A stretch of DNA of 64,000 bases, from NCBI RefSeq assembly GCF_003058465.1, contig NZ_CP028901.1, positions 2,604,001-2,668,000 on the forward strand, read 5' to 3'. Position 1 is the stretch's first letter. Every line of letters begins with the position of its first letter. Positions 42,872 to 52,994 of the stretch are shown piece after piece. This stretch comes from Orrella marina (GTDB lineage Bacteria; Pseudomonadota; Gammaproteobacteria; Burkholderiales; Burkholderiaceae_B). A program made the translations under genes and the position numbers. Under the pieces are notes generated by a model. The model did not search any database. It saw nothing but the letters and a program-made list of their open reading frames with translations, and was not told the DNA's origin.

Positions 42872-43789
42872 CTAACCACGCTGTAACCACAGCAATCCGG
42901 CAACCCCCAGGATAATCAGGGCCATGCCAATTTTCTCCTGCCTGCTTGTACTCCCATCAAACAAGCGTCGTGAGAGCATTTGGGCAAAAAAGACCTCAAC
43001 CAAACCAAGTGTCCGTACATTCGCTGCAGTCGTCAGTGCGAAACCAATAAACCACCCCTGGGATGCAGCCGCACCGAGGAACCCTCCCCCAAGCGATATC
43101 TTCCACGCCCCAATACATTTACGCCAGGCGGCGGGATCCGTTACACGCATCCATATTGCAAGGACTGTCGCCTGAATGAACAGTCCACACACTAATGTCC
43201 AGGAAGCTCTGAAGAAGAAATTACCCTCTGGTAATGAAAGAATGGCCCCCCGAAAACCCACCGCTGCAACGGCAAACGCGGCAGCAGCAAGCAAGCCAAA
43301 AGCGACAGGCTTGATATCAACAGGCTGGCCAGCGGATCGAGACATCGGCTTGTAGCCCATCCAGATGACTCCGAGAGTGGCAAGCAAGATCGACATAGCT
43401 GTTCCCAAACCAAGTGGATCGCTTAAAACAACCACGCCGAACAGGGCCACCTGAACAGGCTCGGTTTTTGTCCAGACGGTCACAACTACAAAATCCCTGG
43501 ACTTCATGGCAGCAAGCATGAGAGCCGTCGCAGCAATCTGTGCCAGGGCACCTAGAGCGGTAAAGAGTACAAATGTCCAACTGACACTTGGTGCACTCAA
43601 ATCAGTGAACGACCAGGCCACCAAAAAAAACAGACATGCAAATGGAAACCCAAAAAGAAATCTAACCTGAGTCGCACCCAGCGTACCAAGCTCCGCTGTC
43701 AGACTCTTCTGGATCGCATTCCTGCCCGCTTGTGCCGCTGCAGCAAATATCGTCGCAGGCACCCAGAACCAGGTCCAATCAGCATCCAC
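42872..43789 (-). CDS. EamA/DMT superfamily transporter
   Basis: A 305-residue inner-membrane protein with about ten hydrophobic helices in two EamA repeats (e.g. ATQVRFLFGFPFACLFFLVA and LGGGFLGAAASQGWFIGFAL). Family members export amino acids, metabolites or drugs; the substrate is unknown. FVVVTVWTKTEPVQVALFGV near residue 105 and RTLGLVEVFFAQMLSRRLF near 265 are the typical end-of-repeat segments. It is monocistronic, between the tol-pal and groESL transcription units. Confidence 0.88.
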   Translation of the reverse strand: MDADWTWFWVPATIFAAAAQAGRNAIQKSLTAELGTLGATQVRFLFGFPFACLFFLVAWSFTDLSAPSVSWTFVLFTALGALAQIAATALMLAAMKSRDFVVVTVWTKTEPVQVALFGVVVLSDPLGLGTAMSILLATLGVIWMGYKPMSRSAGQPVDIKPVAFGLLAAAAFAVAAVGFRGAILSLPEGNFFFRASWTLVCGLFIQATVLAIWMRVTDPAAWRKCIGAWKISLGGGFLGAAASQGWFIGFALTTAANVRTLGLVEVFFAQMLSRRLFDGSTSRQEKIGMALIILGVAGLLWLQRG

Positions 43790-43833
43790 AGAAACGCTCC
43801 ATCCAAGTCAGTTGTCGTGCGCAAAAGTGTATT

Positions 43834-43874
43834 AAAAAAAACAACCTCCGACTGTTGCCAGCCGGAGGTTGTTT
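43834..43874 (-). terminator. Rho-independent terminator of groESL
   Basis: On the minus strand ACAACCTCCG, a 12-nt loop and CGGAGGTTGT, followed by a run of seven T. It lies 25 nt after the groEL stop. Confidence 0.9.
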
Positions 43875-43898
43875 AGTGGTAGAAATGTGAGGTAAAGC

Positions 43899-45572
<1,674 letters not shown>

Positions 45573-45612
45573 TCAGTTCAAATCAGATTTCTACAGACAG
45601 ATCAGATGAAAA

Positions 45613-45900
45613 TCAGCTGATCACTGCCAGGATTTCTTCTTCGCGGATGACGAGCACTTCTTCACCGTCGACTTTCACTGACTGACCGGCATATTTTCCG
45701 AACAGGACTTTGTCGCCAACTTTGACGTCCAAAGCCTGTGGGTTGCCGTCGTCGCCGCGCTTGCCAGGACCGACAGCGATGACTTCGCCTTGATCAGGCT
45801 TTTCAGCGGCGCTTTCAGGAATGACGATACCCGAGGCGGTTTTACGCTCGTTGTCCAGACGTTTGACGATCACACGATCGTGCAGAGGACGCAGGGCCAT
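45613..45900 (-). CDS. groS: GroES co-chaperonin, 10 kDa
   Basis: A 95-residue lid of the GroEL chamber. [20 protein letters not shown], the mobile loop [20 protein letters not shown] and [14 protein letters not shown] are family-standard. First gene of the groESL operon. The 5' untranslated region carries a perfect CIRCE element, so expression should respond both to HrcA and to heat-shock sigma factor. Confidence 0.98.
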   Translation of the reverse strand: MALRPLHDRVIVKRLDNERKTASGIVIPESAAEKPDQGEVIAVGPGKRGDDGNPQALDVKVGDKVLFGKYAGQSVKVDGEEVLVIREEEILAVIS

Positions 45901-45956
45901 GAAATACTCCCGTTACATTGAAAGTTATAGAAAAAACCATTCAGGGAATGCGATTG

Positions 45957-45983
45957 TTAGCACTCACCTGCTTCGAGTGCTAA
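45957..45983 (-). promoter_or_regulatory. CIRCE element, HrcA operator
   Basis: TTAGCACTC, 9 nt, GAGTGCTAA: a perfect match to the CIRCE consensus. It lies directly downstream of the -10 of the groES promoter and about 57 nt before the start codon. HrcA bound here would repress groESL until heat stress inactivates it. Confidence 0.95.
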
Positions 45984-46010
45984 TTATATGGGCGAATACT
46001 CGGGTTTCAA
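45983..46010 (-). promoter_or_regulatory. Overlapping sigma70 and sigma32 promoters of groESL
   Basis: Minus strand: TTGAAA (46005-46010), 16 nt, TATAAT (45983-45988) is a near-consensus sigma70 promoter. The same bases read CTTGAA, 13 nt, CCCATAT, a good match to the sigma32 consensus (CTTGAA and CCCCATNT). The -10 touches the CIRCE element. Confidence 0.8.
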
Positions 46011-46573
46011 GGCCTGTTTTTTATGAAGGGCAAAAAAAAATCATCAGGGTTAACCCTATATTGTGAGATCTGACCCCACGTTCATCGCAGCTTGAAATCC
46101 GATCGGCATCATGAAATTGCGCAGAGAAGCGTAACTTACTGTTTCCGTAGCATGTCACAATCGCTTGGCATCGGACGATTCATTCAGCAATCTCCCATTA
46201 CCTACTCGGCACTCACCCCCCCCACAGCAAGACACGGGAATGAGTTCAAGGCGCAAGCCTCCACAAGCCACCCAGTCCAGCGCGAGACGAGCCAGCACAG
46301 CCTGCTCATGCAAAGAACCTTATGCTTGCCCTTCAAGCGCAGAGCCAAAGTGCGCTTGCGTTTCGTTACGCAACATGGTGTTGAGCAATTCACCCTCTCA
46401 TATCCCCCGGTCTGACGCCCAATGTTTTACGATGACGAGTACAAGCCAAGTTTGCCCGCCAGGTCTGTTCACAAAATTGAACACCGAGAAACAGTAATAA
46501 GCCCTAACGCAAGAATCAGAGAGTGTTGAGTCCCACCCGCCGCCCTTGACCATCAACAAGACAAGTGACACAC
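46011..46573. other. Intergenic stretch without a recognised gene
   Basis: About 560 nt between the groES promoter and the nucleosidase gene. ORFs of up to about 107 codons exist on both strands, but none has a ribosome-binding site, recognisable motif or persistent coding pattern. The stretch may contain decayed sequence from a former gene or mobile element; I could not identify it. The promoter of the nucleosidase gene presumably lies at its right end. Confidence 0.5.
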
Positions 46574-47134
46574 ATGGAACGACTACTAATCGTGACAGCA
46601 TTACCGCAGGAACTCGACCACGCCCCGATACCCTATGAGCACCCGGTCGTTTTCACCGGGATCGGAAAGCTCAATGCTGCCGTCACGCTGATGGATGCAA
46701 TCTCAAAGCACAGCCCGGCAATGGTTATCAACTTCGGTACTGCTGGCCGCCTTTCGGCACACGCATCAGGACTGGTCGAGGTCGCCGAAGTGATCCAGCG
46801 AGACATGGACGCCGAGCCACTCTCCCCTAGAGGGACAACTCCCTTTGACGAGACCCCCACGACCATTGCATCCGGCTTCGAGGGGGTACGCTGCGGAACA
46901 GGTGACAGCTTCATGAGATCCACCGACTCATGGCTCCTTGATCAACAAGTCGACATCGTGGACATGGAATTGTTTGCACTGGCGCTCGTCTGCCATCGGC
47001 GTGGTGTTGCGTGGCGTTCTTTCAAGTACATCACTGATGATACCGACGAGAATGCTGGCCGAGACTGGATGGAGCGGATTCACCATGGGAGAGCCCTGTT
47101 TCTGAAGAAGCTGACAGAAATCGGCAGCACCTGA
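46574..47134 (+). CDS. Nucleoside phosphorylase-superfamily protein (MTA/SAH nucleosidase-like)
   Basis: A 186-residue protein of the PNP/UDP phosphorylase fold. VVFTGIGKLNAAVTLMDAIS and VINFGTAGRL form the nucleoside-binding core; the C-terminal VDMELFALALVCHRRGVAWR carries the Met-Glu of the active site, followed by KYITDDTDENAGRDW. These match 5'-methylthioadenosine/S-adenosylhomocysteine nucleosidase-like proteins, but the protein is shorter than E. coli MtnN (232), and the substrate is uncertain. The ATG at 46574 is favoured over a GTG 9 nt upstream. No clear operon partner. Confidence 0.78.
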   Translation: MERLLIVTALPQELDHAPIPYEHPVVFTGIGKLNAAVTLMDAISKHSPAMVINFGTAGRLSAHASGLVEVAEVIQRDMDAEPLSPRGTTPFDETPTTIASGFEGVRCGTGDSFMRSTDSWLLDQQVDIVDMELFALALVCHRRGVAWRSFKYITDDTDENAGRDWMERIHHGRALFLKKLTEIGST

Positions 47135-47229
47135 TACCGTCACACTTTGCTCTGCAAAGCCTGTGGGACCGGGTTTAAGACGCGGATGCCAACGGCGCAC
47201 TTGGGGTTAATCGGGTGTTTTTTGCTAAC

Positions 47230-47440
47230 CAAGAACGACTGTAAGCTCAAGCGGCGGGGCGATAACGTGGTGCTACACGACCGTGACATTGATGCCGCCA
47301 AAAATATCCGGCGCCAGGGTTTGTTGAAACTCAAGGCTGAGACTGTCGATCTCAGCCCATGGAGGCGGTGCAAGCTGGATACCTGGCGTGCTCGCAATCG
47401 CCAATCAGATGGGAGGTCTGCGCCTTCATGTGTGAGAAGT
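47230..47440 (+). pseudogene. Remnant of a TnpB-like (IS200/IS605 family) gene, 3' part
   Basis: The frame from 47147 reads LKRRGDNVVLHDRDIDAAKN, then IRRQGLLKLKAETVDLSPWR. HDRDIDAAKNI-RQGLLKLKAE is the C-terminal signature of TnpB/OrfB proteins. No zinc-finger, RuvC acid residues or start codon survive. The stretch 47238-47428 is about 92 percent identical by eye (15 differences in about 190) to the minus strand of 58127-58317. GGCTGAGA at 47335 pairs with TCTCAGCC ending at 47357. It runs in frame into the cupin gene, whose real start is 47546. Confidence 0.55.
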
Positions 47441-47545
47441 GTCACATCAGACATCAACTCACAAGGTGTGAGTCTCGACATGAAAGCCTGGGCACGATAT
47501 TCTGCGCACAGGTATATCCTGAACCGACATGACCCGGGCGAACAC

Positions 47546-48073
47546 ATGAATCCAGAAGCACAAAAGCTGATCGAGAAGTTTGATTTACTGGCTCATCCTG
47601 AGGGCGGTTACTACCGCGAGAATTATCGTGCTCCGCTGCGCGTGAAATCCCAAGCACACCATGGCGAGCGGGCAGCATTCACCAGCATTTATTTCCTGCT
47701 AGTTGGTTCCCAGTACTCGGCGTGGCACCGAGTCAGCTCGGACGAAAGCTGGTTCTTTCACGCAGGCTGCGACCTTGAGCTGATGACACTCCCCTCGCCC
47801 TCCGTGAAGCCAACCGATACACTCAAGATTCAGTCGATCGGACCGCAAAGTGGCTCCTTCGAACTAACCGTGCCGGCGGGCACGTGGTTTGCAGCCAGAC
47901 CGGTCGATCCTTCAGGATTCACGCTGGTCAGCTGTGTTGTCGGCCCCGGGTTTGAGTTCGAAGACTTCGAACTGGCAACCAGCAAGCAACTTATAGAAGA
48001 GGGGTGCGAGCTGCATCCTGACTGGAACTTCATCATTCAGTTTCTGTCCACCTCGTCGCCACGCGAGTCATAG
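47546..48073 (+). CDS. DUF985 cupin-domain protein
   Basis: A 175-residue single-domain protein of the RmlC-like cupin fold. LAHPEGGYYRENYRAPLRV near the start, FTSIYFLLVGSQYSAWHRV, SSDESWFFHAGCDLELM and PAGTWFAARP are typical of DUF985 proteins (YML079W-like). No enzymatic activity is established for the family. The longer frame from 47147 is the tnpB remnant, so I use the ATG at 47546, which begins the cupin homology (MNPEAQKLIEKFDLLAHPEG). It lies 34 nt before the deaminase gene and may be cotranscribed with it. Confidence 0.87.
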   Translation: MNPEAQKLIEKFDLLAHPEGGYYRENYRAPLRVKSQAHHGERAAFTSIYFLLVGSQYSAWHRVSSDESWFFHAGCDLELMTLPSPSVKPTDTLKIQSIGPQSGSFELTVPAGTWFAARPVDPSGFTLVSCVVGPGFEFEDFELATSKQLIEEGCELHPDWNFIIQFLSTSSPRES

Positions 48074-48107
48074 ACTTACGTCCCCTCACGTTCGCCAAGC
48101 CAAAAGA

Positions 48108-49154
48108 ATGATCAAGACTACAGAAGAAATTGAGCAGCAGTCCCGACTGATGTCCTTTCTGCGGGAAATGCCCAAAGCCGAACTTCACATTCATATAGAA
48201 GGCTCACTCGAGCCTGAGCTCATTTTTGCATTGGCTGAACGCAACGGTATGAGGCTCGTCTACCCCGACGTGCAGACACTGAAAGCAGGCTATGCATTCA
48301 AAGACTTGCAAAGTTTTCTGGACATCTACTATGCGGGAGCCAGCGTTCTGAGAACGGCCCAGGATTTTGAGGATATGGCATGGGCATACTTTTTACGCGC
48401 CAAAGCCGATGGTGTTGTTCGCACTGAGCTTTTCTTTGACCCACAAACGCACACATCCAGAGGTGTTCCGTTAAAGGCATGCTTCGCAGGTCTGCGCGAA
48501 GCGTGTCGACGCGCGCGTACCAAGCTAGGCATCAGTGCCGACTTGATTCTGTGTTTCCTGCGTCACCTTTCTGAGGAGGATGCCATGTCGACACTCGATG
48601 ATGCTCTGGCTTTCCGGAACGACTTTATCGGCATCGGACTGGACTCCAGTGAGAAGGGGAACCCCCCGGAAAAGTTTGCTCGCGTTTACGCAAGATGTCG
48701 CGAACTCGGACTACGTCTTGTTGCACACGCTGGCGAAGAAGGACCTGCCGATTACATTGAATCAGCGCTTGACGTTCTGAAGGTTGAGCGCATTGATCAC
48801 GGCGTTCAATCCATCCACTCCCCTGCACTGATGCTGCGACTCTCGCAGACGAAAATCCCCTTGACCGTGTGCCCGTTGTCCAATGTAAAGCTTTGTGTGT
48901 TTCGTGATCTAGCGGATCACCCACTTGCACAGATGCTGGATGCCGGTCTTTGTGTAACGATTAATTCTGATGATCCTGCGTACTTTGGCGGCTATTTGCT
49001 GGACAACTACGTACAGACTTTTCGGGCTCTGAATCTTGGTATGGAGCACGCCTATCAGCTCGCTAGAAACAGCCTGCTTGCATCATTTGCATCTGATTCA
49101 GACAAGCAACACTGGATCACTGCACTGAATCACGCCTATCAAGACAAAAAGTAA
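48108..49154 (+). CDS. Adenine or adenosine deaminase
   Basis: A 348-residue zinc amidohydrolase of the adenosine deaminase family. Metal and catalytic residues are visible in ELHIHIEGSLEPELIFALAE, LRLVAHAGEEGPADYI, ERIDHGVQSIHSP and INSDDPAYFGG. The FFDPQTHTSRGVPL and SSEKGNPPEKF segments resemble bacterial adenine deaminases (PA0148-like) more than true adenosine deaminases. I therefore favour purine-base salvage, adenine to hypoxanthine, with moderate confidence. The start could be internal (MSFLREMPKAEL), which would remove 14 residues. Confidence 0.85.
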   Translation: MIKTTEEIEQQSRLMSFLREMPKAELHIHIEGSLEPELIFALAERNGMRLVYPDVQTLKAGYAFKDLQSFLDIYYAGASVLRTAQDFEDMAWAYFLRAKADGVVRTELFFDPQTHTSRGVPLKACFAGLREACRRARTKLGISADLILCFLRHLSEEDAMSTLDDALAFRNDFIGIGLDSSEKGNPPEKFARVYARCRELGLRLVAHAGEEGPADYIESALDVLKVERIDHGVQSIHSPALMLRLSQTKIPLTVCPLSNVKLCVFRDLADHPLAQMLDAGLCVTINSDDPAYFGGYLLDNYVQTFRALNLGMEHAYQLARNSLLASFASDSDKQHWITALNHAYQDKK

Positions 49155-49210
49155 TAGAGCAAACCACTAGCGAAACATGTGGCACAAATGCCCACGGATA
49201 GCAAACCAGG

Positions 49211-49825
49211 TCAACTGTCGCGTTCAGCCAGCGCGAGATATGCTCCCAGCCCGATCATGGTGAAGCCGGAAAGCCGATTCAGCAGCCTGGCCCGGGTGGC
49301 ACGAACAGCGCTCTTTCTCAACATCCGGTCTGCACCGAAGACCGCTATCAGATCAACCATTGTGTTAAGCAGCACACAGATGCTACCCAGAACAAAAAGC
49401 TGAGGGGCAAGAGGCGCTTGCATAGAAACGAACTGGGGCAGGAAAGCAACAAAGAACAGTGCAGTCTTGACGTTCAATCCTTCGACGAGAACTCCCTCAA
49501 GGAACGCTTTCCTGGCACCATGAGACGCCTGAGAGCGAATGCTGAATGTCTCATTCCTCTTGAGCAGTATTCGGACTCCCAGATAAAGCAAGTAGAGTGC
49601 ACCTAGGTACTTCAGCACTCCGAAAACGACAGCAGATTTAGCCAGCACGATCGATAAGCCCGCCGCCGCGGCAAGAACATGTACCATGCCACCAACTGCT
49701 GTCCCTGCACATGATGCCAGTCCCTCAGTGCGTCCGCCAGCAATCGTACGCGCAATTACATAGGTCACACCCGGCCCAGGTGTGACCGCAAGTACGATAG
49801 CAGCGATCAGAAACGGAACAAACAT
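49211..49825 (-). CDS. LysE/RhtB family amino-acid exporter
   Basis: A 204-residue inner-membrane protein with five to six hydrophobic helices. The N-terminal AAIVLAVTPGPGVTYVIART and ASCAGTAVGGMVHVLAAAAG, the charged linker RILLKRNETFSIRSQASHG, then FLEGVLVEGLNVKTALFFVA are typical of LysE/RhtB. Members export lysine, homoserine, threonine or related compounds; the substrate is unknown. It is convergent with the deaminase and not obviously in an operon. Confidence 0.9.
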   Translation of the reverse strand: MFVPFLIAAIVLAVTPGPGVTYVIARTIAGGRTEGLASCAGTAVGGMVHVLAAAAGLSIVLAKSAVVFGVLKYLGALYLLYLGVRILLKRNETFSIRSQASHGARKAFLEGVLVEGLNVKTALFFVAFLPQFVSMQAPLAPQLFVLGSICVLLNTMVDLIAVFGADRMLRKSAVRATRARLLNRLSGFTMIGLGAYLALAERDS

Positions 49826-49883
49826 CCAGTTGACTACCTATCACCAACCCACACGCACGGTGCGGTCATTGGCCTGCGAGTGA

Positions 49884-50258
49884 TTAGCGTCCCGCAGCCT
49901 TGGCGCTGATGCCACCGGCAACACCGAGATCGGTTCTTTCAATGTCCTGAATAACCACTCGAGTGTCATCAATCGATATGCCAATCGTCGCTTGAACACT
50001 CTCGGCAAGCGCCTTGATCAGAGCTGCTTTCAACTCAGGCGTTCGCCCAACGATCAGGACAGCCGTGATCAGCGTCATCGGCTTCCCGATTTCACCGGCC
50101 ACGATTGTGTGGTCGGGCGCCACCTCTTCGATCGTGACACGAATCGATGGCAATGGTGCAGCAAGACTTGCCACAACAGCGTCAGTCAGTCCCTTTAGAA
50201 GATTCTTCTTCTGTTCAGTTGAATGACCGGTAGGGATCTTGATGTTCAGAATGGGCAT
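49884..50258 (-). CDS. Tautomerase-superfamily protein with two 4-OT-like halves
   Basis: A 124-residue protein. After Met removal the catalytic proline is Pro2 (MPILNIKIPTGHSTEQKKNL), as in 4-oxalocrotonate tautomerase. The first half (1-60) and second half (about 65-124, LITAVLIVGRTPELKAALIK) each look like a beta-alpha-beta unit, but only the first carries an N-terminal proline. That layout resembles fused tautomerases such as cis-CaaD or MSAD relatives; the substrate is unknown. It is monocistronic and divergent from dgkA. Confidence 0.8.
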   Translation of the reverse strand: MPILNIKIPTGHSTEQKKNLLKGLTDAVVASLAAPLPSIRVTIEEVAPDHTIVAGEIGKPMTLITAVLIVGRTPELKAALIKALAESVQATIGISIDDTRVVIQDIERTDLGVAGGISAKAAGR

Positions 50259-50398
50259 GAGTGTACAGTTCCTGGTTGGGGTATTATGGAAATGACAATG
50301 CTGTCATGCAAGCCTACCAAATTTACTCGGTTCGTTGTGTCTTGGCGTACGTCGAATCATACATAGTCTGCCCTCTAGCACGCACCCGGATTTTCACA

Positions 50399-50806
50399 GT
50401 GTCTCAACCTGATTCAGACAACACATCTCCTTACAAGAGCAAGTCCGGTCTGTCCAGGCTAATGGCTGCGACCGGGTACTCGTGGAAGGGGCTAAAAGCG
50501 GCTGTCAGGCATGAAGCTGCGTTCCGTCAGGAACTGGGACTGGTTATCGTACTCATCCCCTTCGCTTTCCTGCTAGCGCGCTCTCCGGTTGATCTGTTAA
50601 TGCTCATCGGCAGCTTGTTCCTGGTCCTTGTGGTAGAACTAATCAACTCGGCGATCGAGGCACTCGCAGACGCCATTTCTCTTGAGCACCACACCCTCCT
50701 TGGTCGCTCCAAGGATTTCGGTAGTGCCGCCGTTTTTCTTTCAGTACTTTTCGCAACTCTGGTCTGGGTGACACTTATCCTGACCAATCTGTTTTCACGG
50801 TCATGA
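50399..50806 (+). CDS. dgkA: Diacylglycerol kinase DgkA
   Basis: A 135-residue inner-membrane enzyme that phosphorylates diacylglycerol released by MDO synthesis and related pathways. [20 protein letters not shown] is the amphipathic start of the family. [16 protein letters not shown] contains the catalytic Glu region, and [18 protein letters not shown] follows. Three membrane helices are expected. The frame is open from 50261, but conservation begins after the GTG at 50399 (VSQPDSDN). It overlaps pyrF by 4 nt. Confidence 0.92.
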   Translation: MSQPDSDNTSPYKSKSGLSRLMAATGYSWKGLKAAVRHEAAFRQELGLVIVLIPFAFLLARSPVDLLMLIGSLFLVLVVELINSAIEALADAISLEHHTLLGRSKDFGSAAVFLSVLFATLVWVTLILTNLFSRS

Positions 50807-51624
50807 GCTTCTCTGAAAAACTACAGAACAGCTGGCGTCAATTCGACTCCCTGTTGATGGTCGGGTTAGACCCTGATCCAGCACGTATCCCGATGGATCT
50901 GGCAACGTCCCATGACGGGCTGCTGGAGTTCTGCTGCAGGATCATCGAGGCTACTGCGCCATACAGTTGCGGCTTCAAGCCCCAGATTGCATACTTTTCA
51001 TCAATTGCCGCCGAGCCTGTACTTGAAAAAGTGTGCGCATTCATTCGTGACCAATACCCGGATCATGTCCTGGTTCTTGATTCAAAACGTGGCGATATAG
51101 GCAGCACGGCTGAACAATACGCGGCCGAGGCATTTGACCGATACGTCGCGGATGCAGTCACCATCAATCCCTATATGGGTCTGGATTCCGCTCAACCGTA
51201 CCTCGATCGCACAGACAAGGGTGTGATTGTCTTGTGCCGCACATCGAACCCTGGAGGGTCAGACTTGCAGGCGCTCGACGTCGGGGGCAAACCGCTTTAC
51301 CTCCATGTCGCTGAAATGATTGCAAATCGCTGGAACCAAAGCGGCCAATGCGGACTGGTCGTAGGCGCGACTTTTCCGGATGAGCTTGCGAAAGTTCGGC
51401 AGGTAGTCGGCAACATGCCATTGCTGGTTCCCGGAATCGGCGCTCAAGGCGGTGACATTGCGGCCACCTGCAAGGCTGGCTGTGACAGTGCCGGATACGG
51501 AATGATGATTAACTCTTCACGAGCCATCCTGTACGCAGGCAAAGACGAACACTGGGCTCAGGCCAGCGCGATGGCGGCCAGCCAGACTCGTGACTCAATT
51601 AACCAGTATCGCCCAGCCTCCTGA
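50803..51624 (+). CDS. pyrF: Orotidine 5'-phosphate decarboxylase
   Basis: A 273-residue enzyme for the last step of UMP synthesis. [13 protein letters not shown] opens the barrel. The catalytic Lys-Asp set is in [20 protein letters not shown]; the phosphate-binding part has [12 protein letters not shown], with [15 protein letters not shown] after it. The size and [10 protein letters not shown] motif place it in the longer PyrF type 2 (group III) found in betaproteobacteria. It overlaps dgkA by 4 nt and is the last gene of the plus-strand run. Confidence 0.96.
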   Translation: MSFSEKLQNSWRQFDSLLMVGLDPDPARIPMDLATSHDGLLEFCCRIIEATAPYSCGFKPQIAYFSSIAAEPVLEKVCAFIRDQYPDHVLVLDSKRGDIGSTAEQYAAEAFDRYVADAVTINPYMGLDSAQPYLDRTDKGVIVLCRTSNPGGSDLQALDVGGKPLYLHVAEMIANRWNQSGQCGLVVGATFPDELAKVRQVVGNMPLLVPGIGAQGGDIAATCKAGCDSAGYGMMINSSRAILYAGKDEHWAQASAMAASQTRDSINQYRPAS

Positions 51625-51683
51625 CATCCTGCCTCCCCTGTCAACAGCAGGAAAGTCTTTCTCGGCAAGGCATTGTCCACTGA

Positions 51684-51833
51684 GCGCTGATCGGAGATGT
51701 TAGTCACTCCGGCTCATTAGATCCCCGAGCAATCCACCAGGCAGCAGTCTCTGGCGGCTCGACCGAAGCGCAGGCTGCCTATCGCTTTCTGGCACAAGAC
51801 AAGATCGAGTCGTCGACTTTACTGCCGCGCTGA
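51684..51833 (+). pseudogene. Possible IS4-family transposase fragment
   Basis: An open stretch ending at the TGA at 51831 reads AIHQAAVSGGSTEAQAAYRF followed by LAQDKIESSTLLPR. This resembles the N-terminal domain of Tn5/IS4-type transposases, which carry a pattern close to SIPQAC-GWAETQAAYRFFDN. There is no start, catalytic domain or inverted repeat nearby, so only about 50 codons survive. The rest of 51625-51924 holds nothing recognised. Confidence 0.4.
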
Positions 51834-51924
51834 AATTTGCCAGGAAGCTTCAGGGCGAGTGACTTTTGTGTACGTGTACTGGCATGCTTTGAGTCACTAC
51901 GCCGAGATCAGGCGGCAGATGTCT

Positions 51925-52443
51925 CTATACTGTCTGCAACAGAAGCAACGCCTGCTCGATCGAGTGATGAACCGATGCGTCGCGAACTTGCGCCCGGTTG
52001 CCAGGAAAGATCTGTCCATTCGCCGTCACAATCACGCCATCGTCAGTGCGTCTCGCAAATCCGAACCAGACCAACCCAACGGGTTTCCCGTCAGAGCCAC
52101 CTCCCGGCCCTGCAATACCGGTGGTTGCAAGCGACAACTGAGCACCTGGTGCCATGGCCAAAGCACCAGTCGCCATCTGTCTGGCGACTTGCTCACTGAC
52201 AGCGCCAAACTCACGTAGCGTCTCGGCAGCCACACCGAGTTGCAACATTTTTGCCTTATTTGTGTATGTAACCCAGCCCTGGTCGTACCAGTTGCTACTG
52301 CCTGGCACGGACGTCAATGCACCGGCAAGCAACCCACCCGTGCACGACTCAGCAGTCGCCACTTTGAGACCCATTGCCAGCAACCGATCACCCAACTTTC
52401 TGGCCAAGGGGTTCGCCCCTTCCTCATCGACCACATCGTTCAC
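51925..52443 (-). CDS. pncC: Nicotinamide-nucleotide amidase PncC (CinA C-terminal family)
   Basis: A 172-residue protein consisting of the CinA C-terminal domain alone. It converts nicotinamide mononucleotide to nicotinic acid mononucleotide. Family motifs are VATAESCTGGLLAGALTSVP, WYDQGWVTYTNKAKMLQLGV and LATTGIAGPGGGSDGKPVGL. The GTG at 52443 gives a 4-nt overlap (GTGA) with pgpA; the longer frame to 52497 overlaps pgpA too far. It is the last gene of a run beginning with ribBX. Confidence 0.93.
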   Translation of the reverse strand: MNDVVDEEGANPLARKLGDRLLAMGLKVATAESCTGGLLAGALTSVPGSSNWYDQGWVTYTNKAKMLQLGVAAETLREFGAVSEQVARQMATGALAMAPGAQLSLATTGIAGPGGGSDGKPVGLVWFGFARRTDDGVIVTANGQIFPGNRAQVRDASVHHSIEQALLLLQTV

Positions 52444-52994
52444 ACGCCTACTCCCAAATAAGACAATACCAGCAGGATACCAAGGGTGAGCACCCATGCA
52501 AACAGTGCGGCAAGGACATCATCCATCATGACCCCAAAACCGCCTTTCAACCGGGCATCCAGTGTCCGGATCGGATACGGCTTTGTGACATCAAAGAATC
52601 GAAACAGAACAAATCCAAGTATCAGAACGGGAAGATTTTGCGGTAGCACCCAGAAAAGCATCCAGACTGCAACCATCTCATCCCAGACCATTCCGACATG
52701 ATCATCCACGCCCAGACGTTTACCTGCCTGGTCACAAACAACGCAACCGACGACAAACGAAACCAGAATGAGTACGCCCAGTACGCCCCAAGGCAAAGTG
52801 GACAACAACGGCCAGAGTAGCGCGGCAAGAATCGAGCCCCATGTACCAGAACCAGGCCGAAGCAACCCTGATCCCAGACCGAACGCAAGAAAGTAGGAAG
52901 GGCTGCTGAAAACCTCGCTCAGACTGGGCCAGAGCACCTTGTGACGCTGACTGACATCAAGCTTTCCCGTTTCACCCTGAGTTTCATCGTTCAT
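52440..52994 (-). CDS. pgpA: Phosphatidylglycerophosphatase A
   Basis: A 184-residue inner-membrane enzyme that dephosphorylates phosphatidylglycerophosphate to phosphatidylglycerol. FGLGSGLLRPGSGTWGSILA, VDDHVGMVWDEMVAVWM and FVLFRFFDVTKPYPIRTLD contain the conserved acidic residues of PgpA; hydrophobic helices lie between them. The start at 52994 (MNDETQGETG) has GGGA 6 nt upstream and overlaps the thiL stop by 11 nt. Upstream in-frame starts are less likely. Confidence 0.94.
   Translation of the reverse strand: MNDETQGETGKLDVSQRHKVLWPSLSEVFSSPSYFLAFGLGSGLLRPGSGTWGSILAALLWPLLSTLPWGVLGVLILVSFVVGCVVCDQAGKRLGVDDHVGMVWDEMVAVWMLFWVLPQNLPVLILGFVLFRFFDVTKPYPIRTLDARLKGGFGVMMDDVLAALFAWVLTLGILLVLSYLGVGV

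Noticed and set aside
46092..46415. 107-codon ORF between groES and the nucleosidase
   Set aside because: There is no start signal or motif, and frames on both strands are equally open.
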